Assembly (NCBI GenBank): GCA_034359265.1
Contig: CP136898.1
Span: forward strand, 42,307,501 to 42,371,500
Source of the DNA: Canna indica
Lineage: Eukaryota; Streptophyta; Magnoliopsida; Zingiberales; Cannaceae
Length of the DNA: 64,000 nt
Direction of reading: 5' to 3'
Shown here: positions 10,058 to 21,600 of the stretch, one piece after another
Numbering within the stretch: position 1 is the first letter of the stretch
Layout of the letters: each line of letters begins with the position of its first letter
Translations under genes and position numbers: made by a program
The notes under the pieces: model-generated
Told to the model about the DNA's origin: nothing
The model's input: only the letters and a program-made list of their open reading frames with translations
The model's database searches: none

Positions 10058-11789
10058 TGTTGGCTTTAGGTTTCAACCTTAATCTTAATCTCGATTTTGA
10101 TGATAACAAACATGGGACTAATGATTTCATTGAGAATATATTTCAGGTTCCATATCAGTTAGCGTGCGACGTCTGCGATCGGAGAAATCGAATAAATCGA
10201 CAAGAATGCTCGTCGACGCTCGAGAATCTTTAAGAAAGAGAGTTTAGGTTTAGGGTGTCTAGATATGTTGAAAATCCTCATCATAATGCATAAGAACCCA
10301 AAAACCTATCCCGAACCCCAAATCATGAAATTCCGGAATCGCCCTGAAATTCACTAAGTCTAGGGAGCTCCTTGGAGAGCTATACGACTTAGATAATTTC
10401 TTGAGATAAAAAATGGTGGTAATTGTTCCTTGGGTCAAAACTAGATAATGAGGCATTTTGAATGAATTTTTAGAAGCCTCTAGCATACCCATACTTGACC
10501 CGGAAAATTAGAAAAATTTTGTTTTATACAAGATCCCAAGAACTAGATTTTGATCCTTAGGGATTTTGATTTTTTAGATATTTTTATTGAACTCAAATGG
10601 GGTATAATCCTTATATAACATTTATGTTTTAAAGTTATCATGTTATCGAGTTATTTAACTTTAAATTAATAAATGTTATATAAGTAGACGTAGTGAAGAC
10701 GGAAGCAGAAAACCCAAGCAAAGATCCAGTCTGCCCAGTCCAGACCAATTTCGGTCGACCGAATGGTGGCAGAAAGAGGCCGAGGCTGGCGGTCGACCAA
10801 TCGGTCGACCGACCTACGAAAAGCTACGACGCAAGATCGCGTCGGTCAACCGATGGGTCAACCAAAGATCGTGGATCGCGTGATCTACGTCTGTCGGTCG
10901 ACCCGTCGGTTGATCGACCACAGGGAAATTTGTAGCGGTCGATTGATGCTTCGATCGGCGCTTCGACCGGCGCTCTGCAACAGATAGTTTTCTATCCGTT
11001 GAATGTCGTTTCTTCACCAGGGTATAAATATACCTTTATATGATTCTTTTAACCTCTCTTCCTGATCCTTACAGATATTATTGAGCCATTAAAAGGAAGA
11101 TCTAAGCCTTCCATCAATTGATCAAGCGGCGCTCTGTTTCTTTCCGTGGCAACCTTTCTCAAGTGCCAGCTGCTGTTTCAACTCTAGTTTTTGATCAAGA
11201 TCATTCCTTGACGAGTTGAAGGTTTCAAAGGCTTGCAAATGAGCTTTTATTATTGGTTTATCCCTAGCTCTTTTGTTTGTAATCTTTACTGTTATTTGAA
11301 CGCGCTTTAATTTGATTTGAGTGTGTGGAAGTGATTACCTGGTGTTAGGTGTAAAGCCACTTGTGTAAACATAGTGTATACTAGGATTACTTTAGTTGTC
11401 CCTTAGGGTTGATGTGGGAAAGTATTCTCGGTAGGAAGGCGGAATACTTCCGGGTGTGGAAGTGCCTTCGGTTGGAGAGCGGAGACATTCCGGTGCAAAG
11501 TCCTCGTGTGTAAAGGAAACATAAATTAATATAGTAAAACTAGTTTGGAAATCCTAAGCGGGGTGCTTAGGTAGTGGAGTAGGCATTGGGGCCGAACCAC
11601 TATAAAATTTGTGTGTTAGCATTGTTTTTAATTGCCTGTGCTTAATTGCGTTATTATTGCTTCCGCATCTAATCGTCAAATCGTGAATTGCATAAACGTC
11701 TTAAGTAAACGGTTAAAATTGGATTTAGGCTAATCGAATTAGTAAACACACTATTCACCCCCCCTCTAGTGTCGTCATTTCGTCCAACA
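10058..11789 (+). mobile_element. Solo LTR, SIRE/Maximus-like (Copia)
   Basis: Begins TGTTGG and ends CCAACA, flanked by ATGGT (10053-10057) and ATGGC (11790-11794), a 5-base duplication with one mismatch. The start has AATCTCGATTTTGATGATAA and the end has TATTCACCCCCCCTCTAG, both typical of SIRE-type Copia LTRs. A TATA box is seen at 11023-11030 (TATAAATA). No internal retrotransposon sequence follows, so it is a recombined solo LTR. Confidence 0.75.
10750..10975. repeat. GGTCGACC palindrome cluster in the solo LTR
   Basis: At least seven exact or degenerate copies of CGGTCGACCG upstream of the TATA box at 11023. Position and palindromy suggest a regulatory array of the LTR promoter, which is inference. 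Confidence 0.45.
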
Positions 11790-12004
11790 ATGGCCGTGGG
11801 ATGAGGTGGAGAGTGCTGGCGGTGGAGGGGGGGTTGTGAGCACACTTGTATTTAGTATCATCTGCCACGTGACCTTGTTTTGACGGAGGGCTAACAGAGG
11901 GGATTTATTCAAACAACTAATATAGTGGATGGGGATTTTGTGCACACTTGGTAGTTTAGTTTGGTCTTGCACACATGGCCTATAGTCGATGGAGGTTCCG
12001 TATA

Positions 12005-12463
12005 ATTTAGTCTACCTACTTACTCGAACCATACCTTTTTAACATTTATTCCTAAGGTTAAGTATCCTACTCTTGTTAAGGAAATTTTAGGCCTATTACT
12101 CTTTGTGATCTTTCTTATCACATTCTTTCTAAGATGTTAGCTAATAGATTAAAAGAATGTCTCCCTAGCTTAATATCTCATGAATAATTTGCTTTTATTA
12201 AAGGCCGAAACATAAACAATAATATTCTTATTGGGTAAGAATTGGTTCATACTTCATATTATTCTAAAGGTAGTAACCCTTCCATTATTGTCAAAATTGA
12301 TATTGAAAAATCCTATGACTTTATTGATAGAACCGCTTTGTTTGTTCTATCTTGTATTACTTCTCATACCTTTGCTTGTTTAATTAATGCTAAGTTATTT
12401 CATGTTTCCTTCTTATAGAGGTATCAGACAAGGAGATCTTATATCTCCATTTTTTTATATTCT
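12005..12463 (+). pseudogene. LINE reverse transcriptase, N-terminal half
   Basis: Reads NHTFLTFIPKVKYPTLVKE, RPITLCDLSYHILSKML, SHE(stop)FAFIKGRNINNN, VKIDIEKSYDFI and, after frameshifts, RQGDLISPFFYIL. These are conserved blocks of non-LTR reverse transcriptase up to just before the catalytic FADD block, which should follow at 23176. The sequence is cut at TCT (12461-12463), the target of CACTA-2. Confidence 0.78.
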
Positions 12464-15400
12464 AGAGTATTGGACTAACTTTGTATCATCATCCTCAAGT
12501 ATTGGACTAACTCGCTCCACTTCGGCATGATTTTCTTCTTGATATAAGTCATTTGTTGGCTCATTCTCTTCAACTACTGGGTCAATTTTTCCTCTGGCTT
12601 TAGTCTTATAGACTACACGTCAATCTACCCTATCTTTCTTTCGAGATGAATACTGCATAAAATATACTTGTTCAGCTTGAGATGTCAATATAAATGGCTC
12701 ATTTGAAGTCAATTTTGATTTGTAATTAACCTCGACAAGTTTATACTTTGGATGAACTCTCATGCCCCTATCGCTTGTATCGAACCGCTGACATTTAAAA
12801 GGGGCAACTAATTTCCATCTGAAAAATTACAATTCTATGACTTCTTCCAACAGTCCGTAAAAGTCAACATCACATTCAGCGTACGTTGTCCCTTTGACGC
12901 AGACACCGACATTCATAGTCTTCTTTGTAGATGAATATTCAAGTGTGTAAAATTTATATCCATTAATAAAATAACCGTTATAACATTGTACAAGTCGTGT
13001 CGGTCCGCTAGCAAACTCAAAGATTTGGTTATCTATTTCGCCTATGTGTTCTGTACAGTAAGCTCGAAACCAATTAGGGAACTCACAATTACATAATCTC
13101 TCTAATTTCTCATCGCTGTAAATTGAGTATTTTGTCACCATCTCGACGTCAAATATTTCAATGAACTTTTCAATTTCTGGACAGTTTAGTTAAACATACA
13201 AGTAGGCCAAATGGTACTATTCATCGTTTAAGAATCGAGACAGATGAGAACCCAAAGCACGAGCAGTGTAACAAAAGATATCTAAACAACCATCTGATGG
13301 TTGAGATCCCCTGTCTGATGGTCGAGCTCCCCCGTCGTCGTCCCGTGGAAGACGATTAAGTCTTGTCTTGATGATTGATTTAAAATAGAATGAGCAGAAT
13401 GTTGAAATTTTTTGAATTAAATATGCTTCTGATATGGAAGCTTCAACTGTAGTTGTGTTCTTTACTTTTTTTCTTCAGGTGATTCATGTATCTTTCAAAT
13501 AAGTACATCCACCGGTATTGAACGGGGCCACCAACTCGTGCCTCGTATGCCAAGTGTATTAGTAGATGCTCCATCGAGTCAAAAAATGCAGGAGGGAAAA
13601 CTGCTCCAACTTGCAAATGATTTCAACAATATTATTTTCAAGTGCTGACATATCTTCGACTCGAATGATATTTGCACAAATATTTTTGAAAAATATACCT
13701 AATTCTGTCAACAGACCCCAAATCTTATCATTTAGATGATCTCGAAACGCGACCAAAAGCAATCTCTGCGTGAATACATGACAATCGTGGCTCTTTATCC
13801 CCGATATTTTACCTTCATCGACGTTCACACATCGAGATAAGTTTGAGACATATCCATCGGGTAATCTAAGTTCTTTGATCCATTGATACACATCTTTCAT
13901 CTGTTGTTTATTTAACACATACAACGCATTTGACTTATGAAGTCGTCCGTTGACCTCTTGCAACTCTAACTCAGGCCTCTTATAAAGTATTTTCACATCA
14001 TGCCGAACCTTCACATTATTTTCAGTTTTGCCGATAATATCCATCACAGTGTTAAAAATATTATCAAACACATTTTTTTCATTGTGCATGACGTTTAAAT
14101 TATGCCGAATCAGTAATGAAGTCCAATACGACAATTCCCAAAAGATATTTTTTTCACCCAATTATGTGTTTGACCAAAACCTGAAATTCATACATTCTGA
14201 CCAAAAGTAATATCTTGAAGTAATTTAACACGTGCTAACATCTGTTCACCAAACAACATCGATGGTGGCTCATCTCTTTCGACTCTACCCTTGGTAAATT
14301 TGTCACGATTTCTCCGATACTAATGGTTAGACGGTACAAAGTGACGATGATAATCAAAGAAGGAAATTTTCTGACCGTTCTCAAGACTGAAAGCCTTTGA
14401 GTGTTCCATACAATATAGACAAGAGAGTCGCACATGCGTGTTCCAACCAGACAACATGCCGTAGGTCGGGAAATCATTGATTGTCTATAACATAGCAGCT
14501 CGTAAAGTGAAGTTTTGCTTCCGATGACAATCATAAGTGACAACTCCCTCAGCTCAAATTATTTTCAGTTCATCAATTAGGGGTCGGAGAAACACGTCAA
14601 TTTCTTTCCGATGACCCCTAGGACCCGGAATAATCATCGAAAGATAGATAAATTCATCTTTTATACACATTGAGGGCGGCAAATTATAAACTGTTAACAA
14701 CATTGGCCATACTAAATACAGAGTTGCCGAATTACCAAACGAATTAAAATCATCTATGCACAATTCCGACCTGATATTTACAGTATCCCTAGCAAAAGAA
14801 AGATATCATCTATCCAAATATTTCCATGCTTCACTGTCGGATGGATGAATCATTACTGTATCATCACGACTTTTTGCATGCCAACTCATATAAAGGGCAG
14901 TATTTTCCGACATGAATAACCTTTGAAGCCTCGGTGTCAGTGGAAAATACCGAAACACCTTAAAGGGGATATTTTTTTGTTGGACCAATTTCCTCTCCTT
15001 GTAACGATGATGTTCACATACTGGGCATTGCTCCAACTGTGGATTTTCTTTATAATATAAAATGCAATTATTTGGGTACGTGTGTATCTTTTCGTACCCA
15101 AGCCCCAATTTCCTCATCAACCTTTTTGTCTTATAAAAAGTTGGCTCAAACTTGTTATTTGGAGGTAGCATATCATTGATAAAGCTTGCAATCCTATCAA
15201 ACGCAGCCCCGCTGATATTACAATCGAACTTGATATTCAGGAGTTGTGTCATTGCCGAAAATCTTATATATTTAGGACAATTCTCATACAATGGTTCATC
15301 GGCAGCTTTCAACATATCGTAAAGTTCTGCAGCCTCCTTATTCGATAATTCAATCTGTATCACATGTTGTTCTTCAGTGACGTCAACTGTCGTAGTATAT

Positions 15401-15805
15401 GGTAGTTGTACCATCTCAATCACTGATTCAACATTATCATTTAAATGGAATTATCCGTCAAGGCTATCCAAAATCATTGTTCTATAAGGGTTAAGTGGAT
15501 TGGAAGAAAAAATAACCACAATAGAGGATTCACCATGAGTTTGTATTGCTCGACGTCCTGACTTGACGTGACTCCCCATGATAATTCCATACAAAATATC
15601 TTGGTGTGAATCCTTTTGTATACAGATGCATTGTGATAGTTTCTCTGTCCAAAAATCTTATGTTCCAACATTTCCGACACGGACATCGAATTTTATCACC
15701 ACTAAGGAATTTTTTATTCGAGTAAGCGAAATTTAAGAAGTTACGCCTACTCAAAATTCGTACATTATAGCTCCACAATGAATTCGTCGGTACATCCAAC
15801 TCCAA
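12464..15805 (-). pseudogene. CACTA-2 transposase (TnpD/TNP2 type), disrupted
   Basis: The most complete transposase of its family in the window, on the minus strand. From about 15805: transposase-associated domain (RCPCRKCWN, HLYTKGF); 15423-14806: TNP2 N-terminal part (LYDMLKAADEPLYENCPKY, CPVCEHHRY); 14763-13559: catalytic region with SMCIKDEFIYLSMIIPGP, ELRLPDGYVSNLSRCV and SHDCHVFTQRLL; 13560-13300: DUF4218-type block (GGPVQYRWMYLFERYM, TTVEASISEAYLI); 13141-12800: DUF4216-type block (FASGPTRLVQCYNG, GVCVKGTTYAECDV). The acidic tail is cut at 12464. Several frameshifts and stops separate the blocks, so it cannot be functional as it stands. Unlike CACTA-1, its core is not deleted. Confidence 0.88.
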
Positions 15806-15983
15806 TCGCCTGATATGTTCTATAAAAAAGTTGGCAATATCTTTAGGTAATGTCTTTAGGTGAGATGATCCTATTCCATTCGGGATTCATGTTATTTATA
15901 TTGTACTTAGAATTTCTTTTAGTCATTAACTTCAATCTAAATTTCGACAACATCTCCCTACAGTTCTCCGAATACGCATATCG

Positions 15984-16510
15984 CACTACAACATTTTTGA
16001 CCTATAGGATCGGTCGAAAAGTGTTCCCAAAACATACAAAACCGTGACCAAAAACCTATGGGAATGATTTTCCCGTGTGTACTGAAATTCACCGTTCCGC
16101 TAGGCTATGGGAACGATTTTCAAACCAGCGTGGCCATAGGTAAGAAAATCGTTCCCATAGGCCAAACTTATAGGAACGGTTTCAAAAAGTGTTCTCGTAG
16201 GCTTAGCCTATAAGAACGGTTTGGAAACTGTTCCTATAAGCTTATAGAAATGGTTTACAAACCGTTCCTATAAGCCAAGCTTATAAGAACGGGTTGAAAA
16301 CCGTTGCTATAGGCCAAACTTATAGGAACGATGTGGAAACCATTCCTATAGGCCAAGACTATAGGAACGATTTGCCGTTCCTATAGCTGACGCTTATGAG
16401 AACAATATGTAAAACCATTCCTATAGTTTTGCTTATAGGAAGTATTCCTGCAGTGTAGAACCATTCCTATAACTCATGTTTAGGAACGATTTAAAGTGTT
16501 CGAACAGTTT
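15984..16510. repeat. CACTA-B left subterminal repeats
   Basis: More than fifteen copies of motifs such as CTATAGGAACG and CCGTTCCTATAG in both orientations between 16010 and 16500. The right end (21600-21800) has related GGGAACGGTTT and ACCGTTCCC motifs. Confidence 0.78.
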
Positions 16511-17602
16511 TAGTGCATTATTTTGGAAACAATTTTCAATTTAATAAGACTACAATTTGAAATCAAATCTACTAAACCATAAATATTAATTAATTCTAAA
16601 ACAATTTTCATTCATACATATAAAATATATTAATTGTTGACTAAAAAAACAAAGTACTGCTATTACATGTGAAATTAATCTACGAAACTTATCCATCTTC
16701 CTCTTCCAAATTAACCAAGTCCTCCTGATGATTATCTCCTCCACGAAGTTCATCTTTCATCTCCCCAAATCATCATTTCCTTGCAAAATCAATTAATAAT
16801 TAAAAACGATCAAAAGTTTAATGTGGCAATTTAAAATTGAGACACTTAAATGCTTGTTTTTCTCGTCCACGTTTAGATATATCTTCTCAATTTTTATTTT
16901 ATTTGATACAAAACGCATTGTTAAGGCAACTACTAATGAAAATATAAGTTATTCAAACAATTAAGTCAAACCATGAAAACAACAAAAGGGTCCAATTATT
17001 CAAGTTGATAGATTATACTAGACAAAACAAAGGAGTTGGCTATATCGATCCAAATATAAAATAGAAAGATAATGCATTAGCACAAAATAATACAAAAAAT
17101 TTTATAGAAAGATAATGCATTAGCACAAAATAATACAAAAAATATCCATAACCACTAGCCACACTTCTCCTAGTTTACCAAATGTTGGGGAAGGGTACAA
17201 TGCCTCTTTATCAAAGCATATGAAGCATTTATCAATAAACCCACACCTAACCACACATACTCCCCACTGTTTAGAACATGGGAGCTATTCCATGAAAATA
17301 GACATTTTTATCTATATAGTTTTGTGCAGTCCATCAAGTACCCCAAGTTTTGACAACAATGGAGTAACTAACTCTTAAGAAGTTTGTGAAATATCATATT
17401 ACTACATGAAATTTTTTCTTAAAATAAACCTCTCATTGAAGTAATAACATATTTCATTTTAAGCAGAATTAAACTATTAGTAATTGGAGCACCTCACAGT
17501 TTATGCTACAAGAGCTAACAAATGGGTTTAACTCACAGTAAATGCACATCTAAAACAAGAAGAGACAATAGCTATTGATAGAGCAATTTTGCAAAACATT
17601 AC
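16511..17602. other. CACTA-B interior, left part
   Basis: AT-rich. At 16690-16764 the minus strand has a short open stretch reading MKDELRGGDNHQEDL and ending in LEEEDG-stop, which could be a last exon of unknown origin; no family is recognised. A 31-base segment is directly repeated near 17059 and 17105 (AGAAAGATAATGCATTAGCA). The remainder looks intronic or non-coding. Confidence 0.35.
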
Positions 17603-17637
17603 CTTTGGATTTGTTACAATAACTCCAAATGCACTAA

Positions 17638-18971
17638 GGGGGCGTTTGGTTGCCCGCAAGTACAAATGCTGCAACTCTAGTTGCAGCATTTAGATAACAA
17701 ATTTGTTTGGTTGGCTGCAAAATCATTTTGCAGCATTTACTAGTTGCAACTTGTATTTCAAATATCATTTGCGGGCCGCAAGTGGAATTGCAGCCCAAAA
17801 AACCCGCAATACAAGATTGCGGGTTGCAAATGTAATAATTTAAGTATTAAAAAATAATTAATTTTGACGACGTAGAGTCGTCGGATGAAGACGAGATAAA
17901 TATCAAAGTTGTAGGTTTTTGTGTGCTGAACCTGATGGTAGTGTCAGATTTTACATCTGATGTCATTTGATAGATTTTTTAATATATTTTCAGTATTATA
18001 CAAAAATTAAAAATTATTAATTTGTCAGACAAATCATGTCGGGCCTAAGTTTTTAGCCTGGCCCGAAAAAATTTGTCCCAGGCTCGACCCAAAAAATTTA
18101 TGCCCGACCCGGCCCAAAAAAGTTCGTATCCAGCCTGGCCCGAAAAAATTCTTGCCTGGCCCTGCCCGAAAAAATTCGTGGTCAGCCCTGCCCAAAAAAA
18201 TTCGTGTCCCGACCCGACCCAAAAAATTTCATGCCCAGCCCGACCTAACACGAAAAGAAATTCATGCCCAGTCCGAAATATTCGCATCGGGCCCAACCTT
18301 GCCCGAAAAAATTCATGCACTGCCCATCTTGACTCGGCTCGGCCCAAAAAATTTATGCCCGACCCCGCATGAGAAAATTCGTTCCCGGCCAAAAAAATTT
18401 CGTGCTCGGCCCGGCCCGAAAAAATTCCTACCCGACCCGGCCTGAAAAAATTCGTTTCCCGGCCCGACCTGACCAGAAAAAAAATTCGTGCCCGGCCCGA
18501 AAAAAAAATTGTGTTCGGCCCAGCCTTGCCCGAAAAAAATTCGTGCACTGCCCAACCTGTCCCGGTCCGGCTCGGGCCGACTCAAAAAAATTCATGTCCG
18601 GCCCGGCCCAAAAAGATTTGTGCACGACCCGACCCGAAAAGTTTGTGCCCGGCCTTGCCCGAAAAAGTTTGTACCCGGCCCGGATAAATTCGTGCATGCT
18701 CGGCCCATCCCGTCCCGGCCCGGCTCAACCCGACTTGAGAAAATTCGTGTCCGACCCGACCCGAAAAATTTCGTAAGATGCAAGTTGCACGTTGCAAGTT
18801 GCAAGTGTAATTACAACTTCCATTTGCGGTCAACCAAACGCCCGCAAATAGAAGTTGCAGCTCTACTTGCGGGCAACCAAACGCTAGGCTGCAAAATCTA
18901 TTTGCGGGCATTTGCTTTTGCATGCAAATGGATTTTGCAGCGTTTGCATTTGCGGGCAACCAAACGCCCTC
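17638..18971. mobile_element. PIF/Harbinger-type non-autonomous element, 1,334 bp
   Basis: Termini GGGGGCGTTTGGTTGCCCGC and GCGGGCAACCAAACGCCCTC form inverted repeats, flanked by the 3-base duplication TAA (17635-17637, 18972-18974). The 3-base TAA target and GGGCGTTTGGTT-type terminus fit the Harbinger/Tourist group. Removing the element plus one TAA exactly restores the SF3B4 exon frame. Subterminal regions are rich in TTGCAGC/GCTGCAA motifs. No transposase is encoded. The centre is a GC-rich minisatellite. Confidence 0.85.
18035..18780. repeat. GC-rich minisatellite inside the Harbinger element
   Basis: About 25 degenerate units of roughly 28-32 bases with core GGCCCGAAAAAATTCGTGCC, alternating C/G-rich and A-rich halves. 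The repeats create overlapping open frames on both strands (for example FFGPGRA-like and KKFVPGPA-like peptides) that I do not regard as genes. Base composition contrasts strongly with the AT-rich surroundings. Confidence 0.88.
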
Positions 18972-19133
18972 TAAATGTATCATAGAAAAACTTCTCATCT
19001 ACATCCTACAGAAGAAACAAAATGAAAATTACATAATCCATCTAAAACTGATATAAGGAAAAATACTTTACTGGATCAAGATTGCCAATAAAAAGATTTG
19101 CTCCTACATCGAGTCTCTTCTTATATTGGAAGC

Positions 19134-21600
19134 CTAAAAATAAGCAACAGATAATTAGCAGGTACAAAAAAATACAATTTTAGTAAATACATTTTAACTC
19201 GTTGACTGAGCGGGAAAATCTACATAATGTGGGGAACGTAAAGGATGGCAGTGAGGATTGGTATTAGAGCTTGACCATCAAGACTGACATTGTTGATGAA
19301 GGGTAAAGCATATTTATATGCCAAGGCCTCTTGGACCCTAAGACTGAGGTGTGCCTTTGGGTGCAACTTCGTGCAAGTCTTGGACCCTAATGGTCAGCAT
19401 TACTTCGTTCAACACATAACCAAACTTCAAGATCAGAAACTTGCAAGTTAGCAAACAAATGATGAAGCTCAGTGAGGCTAATATGAAAAGCATTACTAGC
19501 ATTAATTGCAAATACTCAAAGACAACATGTATCACACCATGTATATCAGCACAAGCAGTGCTGGTGGGGTAATCCACAGCATAAGTGTATGCACCAAGCC
19601 CCATGCCCAAATCATCATTAGATGCACAAACATGATCAGGAAACAACATATGTGCTTAATGTATATAGCATGACAACTAAAGAAGGGCCCATAAGAATGA
19701 AATTTTAACCAAAACCATTAGGATACAGACATGTTATATTTTTTGGTTCCATCCTCATTATGCCAGTTTGCTTACCATCATATCCTAGCAAAACTCTACA
19801 GCAACTCCAATTATGACAATCAAATGATCAACCAATAGCAATACTAAGAAATGGCTGAACAAATTAATTCAGCCACCAGAATCACATAGGTTCATAGAAA
19901 GCCAAAAGATCCCATGGAAGTATATGTTAGTGAATGGAGGATTTCAAATATGAAGGCAGTTTATATTCCTTGATCTTAAGTCTTAATGAGAATTCTACAA
20001 GAGCTAAACAATCAAGAAAGTTCAAACTTCAAAGTAGATATCTCAAGTTTATTTTTCGTAATCAAAAGTTATAATGAATAAGTACCATAAAATAACTCTC
20101 ATAGCTATTTGAAACTATCTACAGGGAAGTGTTACTGGAGTCTGAAGGTTTGTTTGGTTGACACTTGGAAAGTAGCATCTCACATTTCTCACATATTTGG
20201 TATTCATAAACTTCCAAAGCTCTTGCATTCTTGCTTTATAAAATTTCTGTCATTGCAGAAAGCATATATTGGCACCTTCCAAAACTTGGGCATTTATTGT
20301 TATAACATTGCAGCAGTAGCTACTCCGAACTATTTGGATTTTGCTACATTTAGCTTTTCCAGCCATATTGTTTCACTTAAAATAGGACAAAAATAGAGGG
20401 ATTACAAAGCAATAGAAAATAGAATTAGCAGATAAGCCTACAAGATCAAGTGTTGTTGGTAATGCAACACATCAATTTACAAATTAATAGTGATGCTATT
20501 TTATGTCTACTTTGTGTTATAACAAGGAATTAACTTTAAGCAAACAGATGAATGGTATTTCAGAATGCCAAACTAAAAGTATACAACCCGTGAAAAGAGT
20601 AAAGTTAAGACTATATCAGTAATAAATAAAGCATCATTCTAAGAAGTCACACCTTCAATATCTTGCCAACTGAAGCATCCAAGAAATCGAGGGAGACAGG
20701 GACGACAAGGTGAGACGGCGAGCTGGTGACGTCGAGGCAGCAAGGGAGACGTGTAAGGTACCACTTTTCCACCCTGAACCACAATTGACTAAGATCTGAG
20801 AGTGGCAGGGAGTAAGAGAGCGGACTGTGGAGGCAACGTGAGCATCTCAGCGAGGGGGAAAATGGGAGACGGCGAGGGCCGGCGACTGGGTCCTATCGCT
20901 TAAGTATAGGTGAGGCAGTAGGCCGACGACTGGTAAGGCGGCGAGCCGGCGACAACGAGGCAAAAAGAGGGAGGCACGAGCTTCAGACTCGGCAAAAACT
21001 GAGACAATCGTGAGAGGGAACAACCGTTAGGTAAGCTGGAGGGAGATATGGTAGACGGTGAGGCGGGGACGACAAGGTGAGCGGTAGGCTGGCAACAACA
21101 GGGTGAGGAGACGTGATCTTCGTGAGGGAGGAAGCAGCCCAAGTATGGAATCAAGAGAGAGAGAGTGGAGCCACCAAAGTTGAGAGATTGAGAGAGGAGC
21201 AGCGGCGGCCAAACTAAGTTAGGTTAAATGAGCAGTGGGGGACTGGGGGTATTCACATGTAATTAAATAATTTTCTGTGAAACAAAATAATAAGGAAAAT
21301 AAGGTGTTGTAGTGGAAAAGTTTCTATGTTTCTATGTGCAGATAATAGGTTCAAATTTTATTTTCTAAATTTGGATCATGAAGATTTAATTAGAAATATG
21401 GGACTGATTATTTTTGCTTTTAATGAAAATTTAATCTCATATATATATATATATCCAATTCGAAATAAAAATATTTTTGATGAAGATTCAAGGAAAATAC
21501 TTTTGTTGCATATCAAAAGAAAAAATAAATTATGCATAATTTATTTTTATTGTTCCGTTTTTTTATATAGGTTTTAAGATAGAATGATTTTTTTATATTC
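19134..21600. other. CACTA-B interior, right part
   Basis: 19134-20640 is AT-rich and intron-like; the minus strand has an open stretch at 19649-19338 (ending EVAPKGTPQS) with no recognised family. 20650-21220 is GC-rich with many GGCGAG/CGGCGA motifs; on the minus strand it could be a 5' leader or first exon (an open stretch starts at 21212 MAAAAPLSISQ), but it does not resemble SF3B4. I call no gene here. Confidence 0.35.

Larger units (their letters stand above)
9955..12004. other. GC-rich insert in the LINE, carrying a solo LTR
   Basis: The LINE frame stops after VKPFT (about 9954) and resumes near 12005 with NHTFLTFIPKV, so about 55 expected residues are missing. The gap holds a GGAGGAGGAGGCGACGGCGG-like purine/GC segment (9955-10057), a solo LTR (10058-11789), and 11790-12004, which repeats a GCACACTTG motif (11841, 11942). 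I could not assign the two outer pieces to a family. Confidence 0.5.
17603..19133 (-). pseudogene. SF3B4: Captured SF3B4 (SAP49) gene fragment
   Basis: Two exons on the minus strand read as the start of RRM2 of splicing factor 3B subunit 4, a U2 snRNP/SF3b protein. Exon a (19133-19072) follows a TTTTTAG acceptor and encodes YKKRLDVGANLFIGNLDP, then a GTAAAG donor. Exon b starts at 19005 after a TTCTGTAG acceptor (DVDEKFFYDT), is split at 18972/17637 by the Harbinger-type element, and continues 17634-17603 (FSAFGVIVTNPK) to a GTAATG donor. FIGNLDP, DVDEK..YDTFSAFG and TNPK are diagnostic of the family from memory. The first codon or two of exon a seem shifted by one base. RRM1 and downstream exons were not found, so this is a transduplicated fragment. 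Confidence 0.82.

Noticed and set aside
10693..11017. Open frames around the GGTCGACC cluster
   Set aside because: They lie within the solo LTR and have no protein similarity; the palindromes keep both strands open.
18035..18780. Regularly spaced repeats that could suggest a CRISPR array
   Set aside because: The units are contiguous and degenerate with no unique spacers, and the host is a plant.
18045..18985. Several overlapping open frames on both strands with FFGPG- or KKFVPGPA-like peptides
   Set aside because: They arise from a repeat unit without stops; no start context, no conserved frame and frame changes at each unit.
20900..21212. First exon of a captured gene (MAAAAPLSISQ...)
   Set aside because: GC-rich and open on the minus strand, but it does not resemble SF3B4 or another family I know; left as unassigned.
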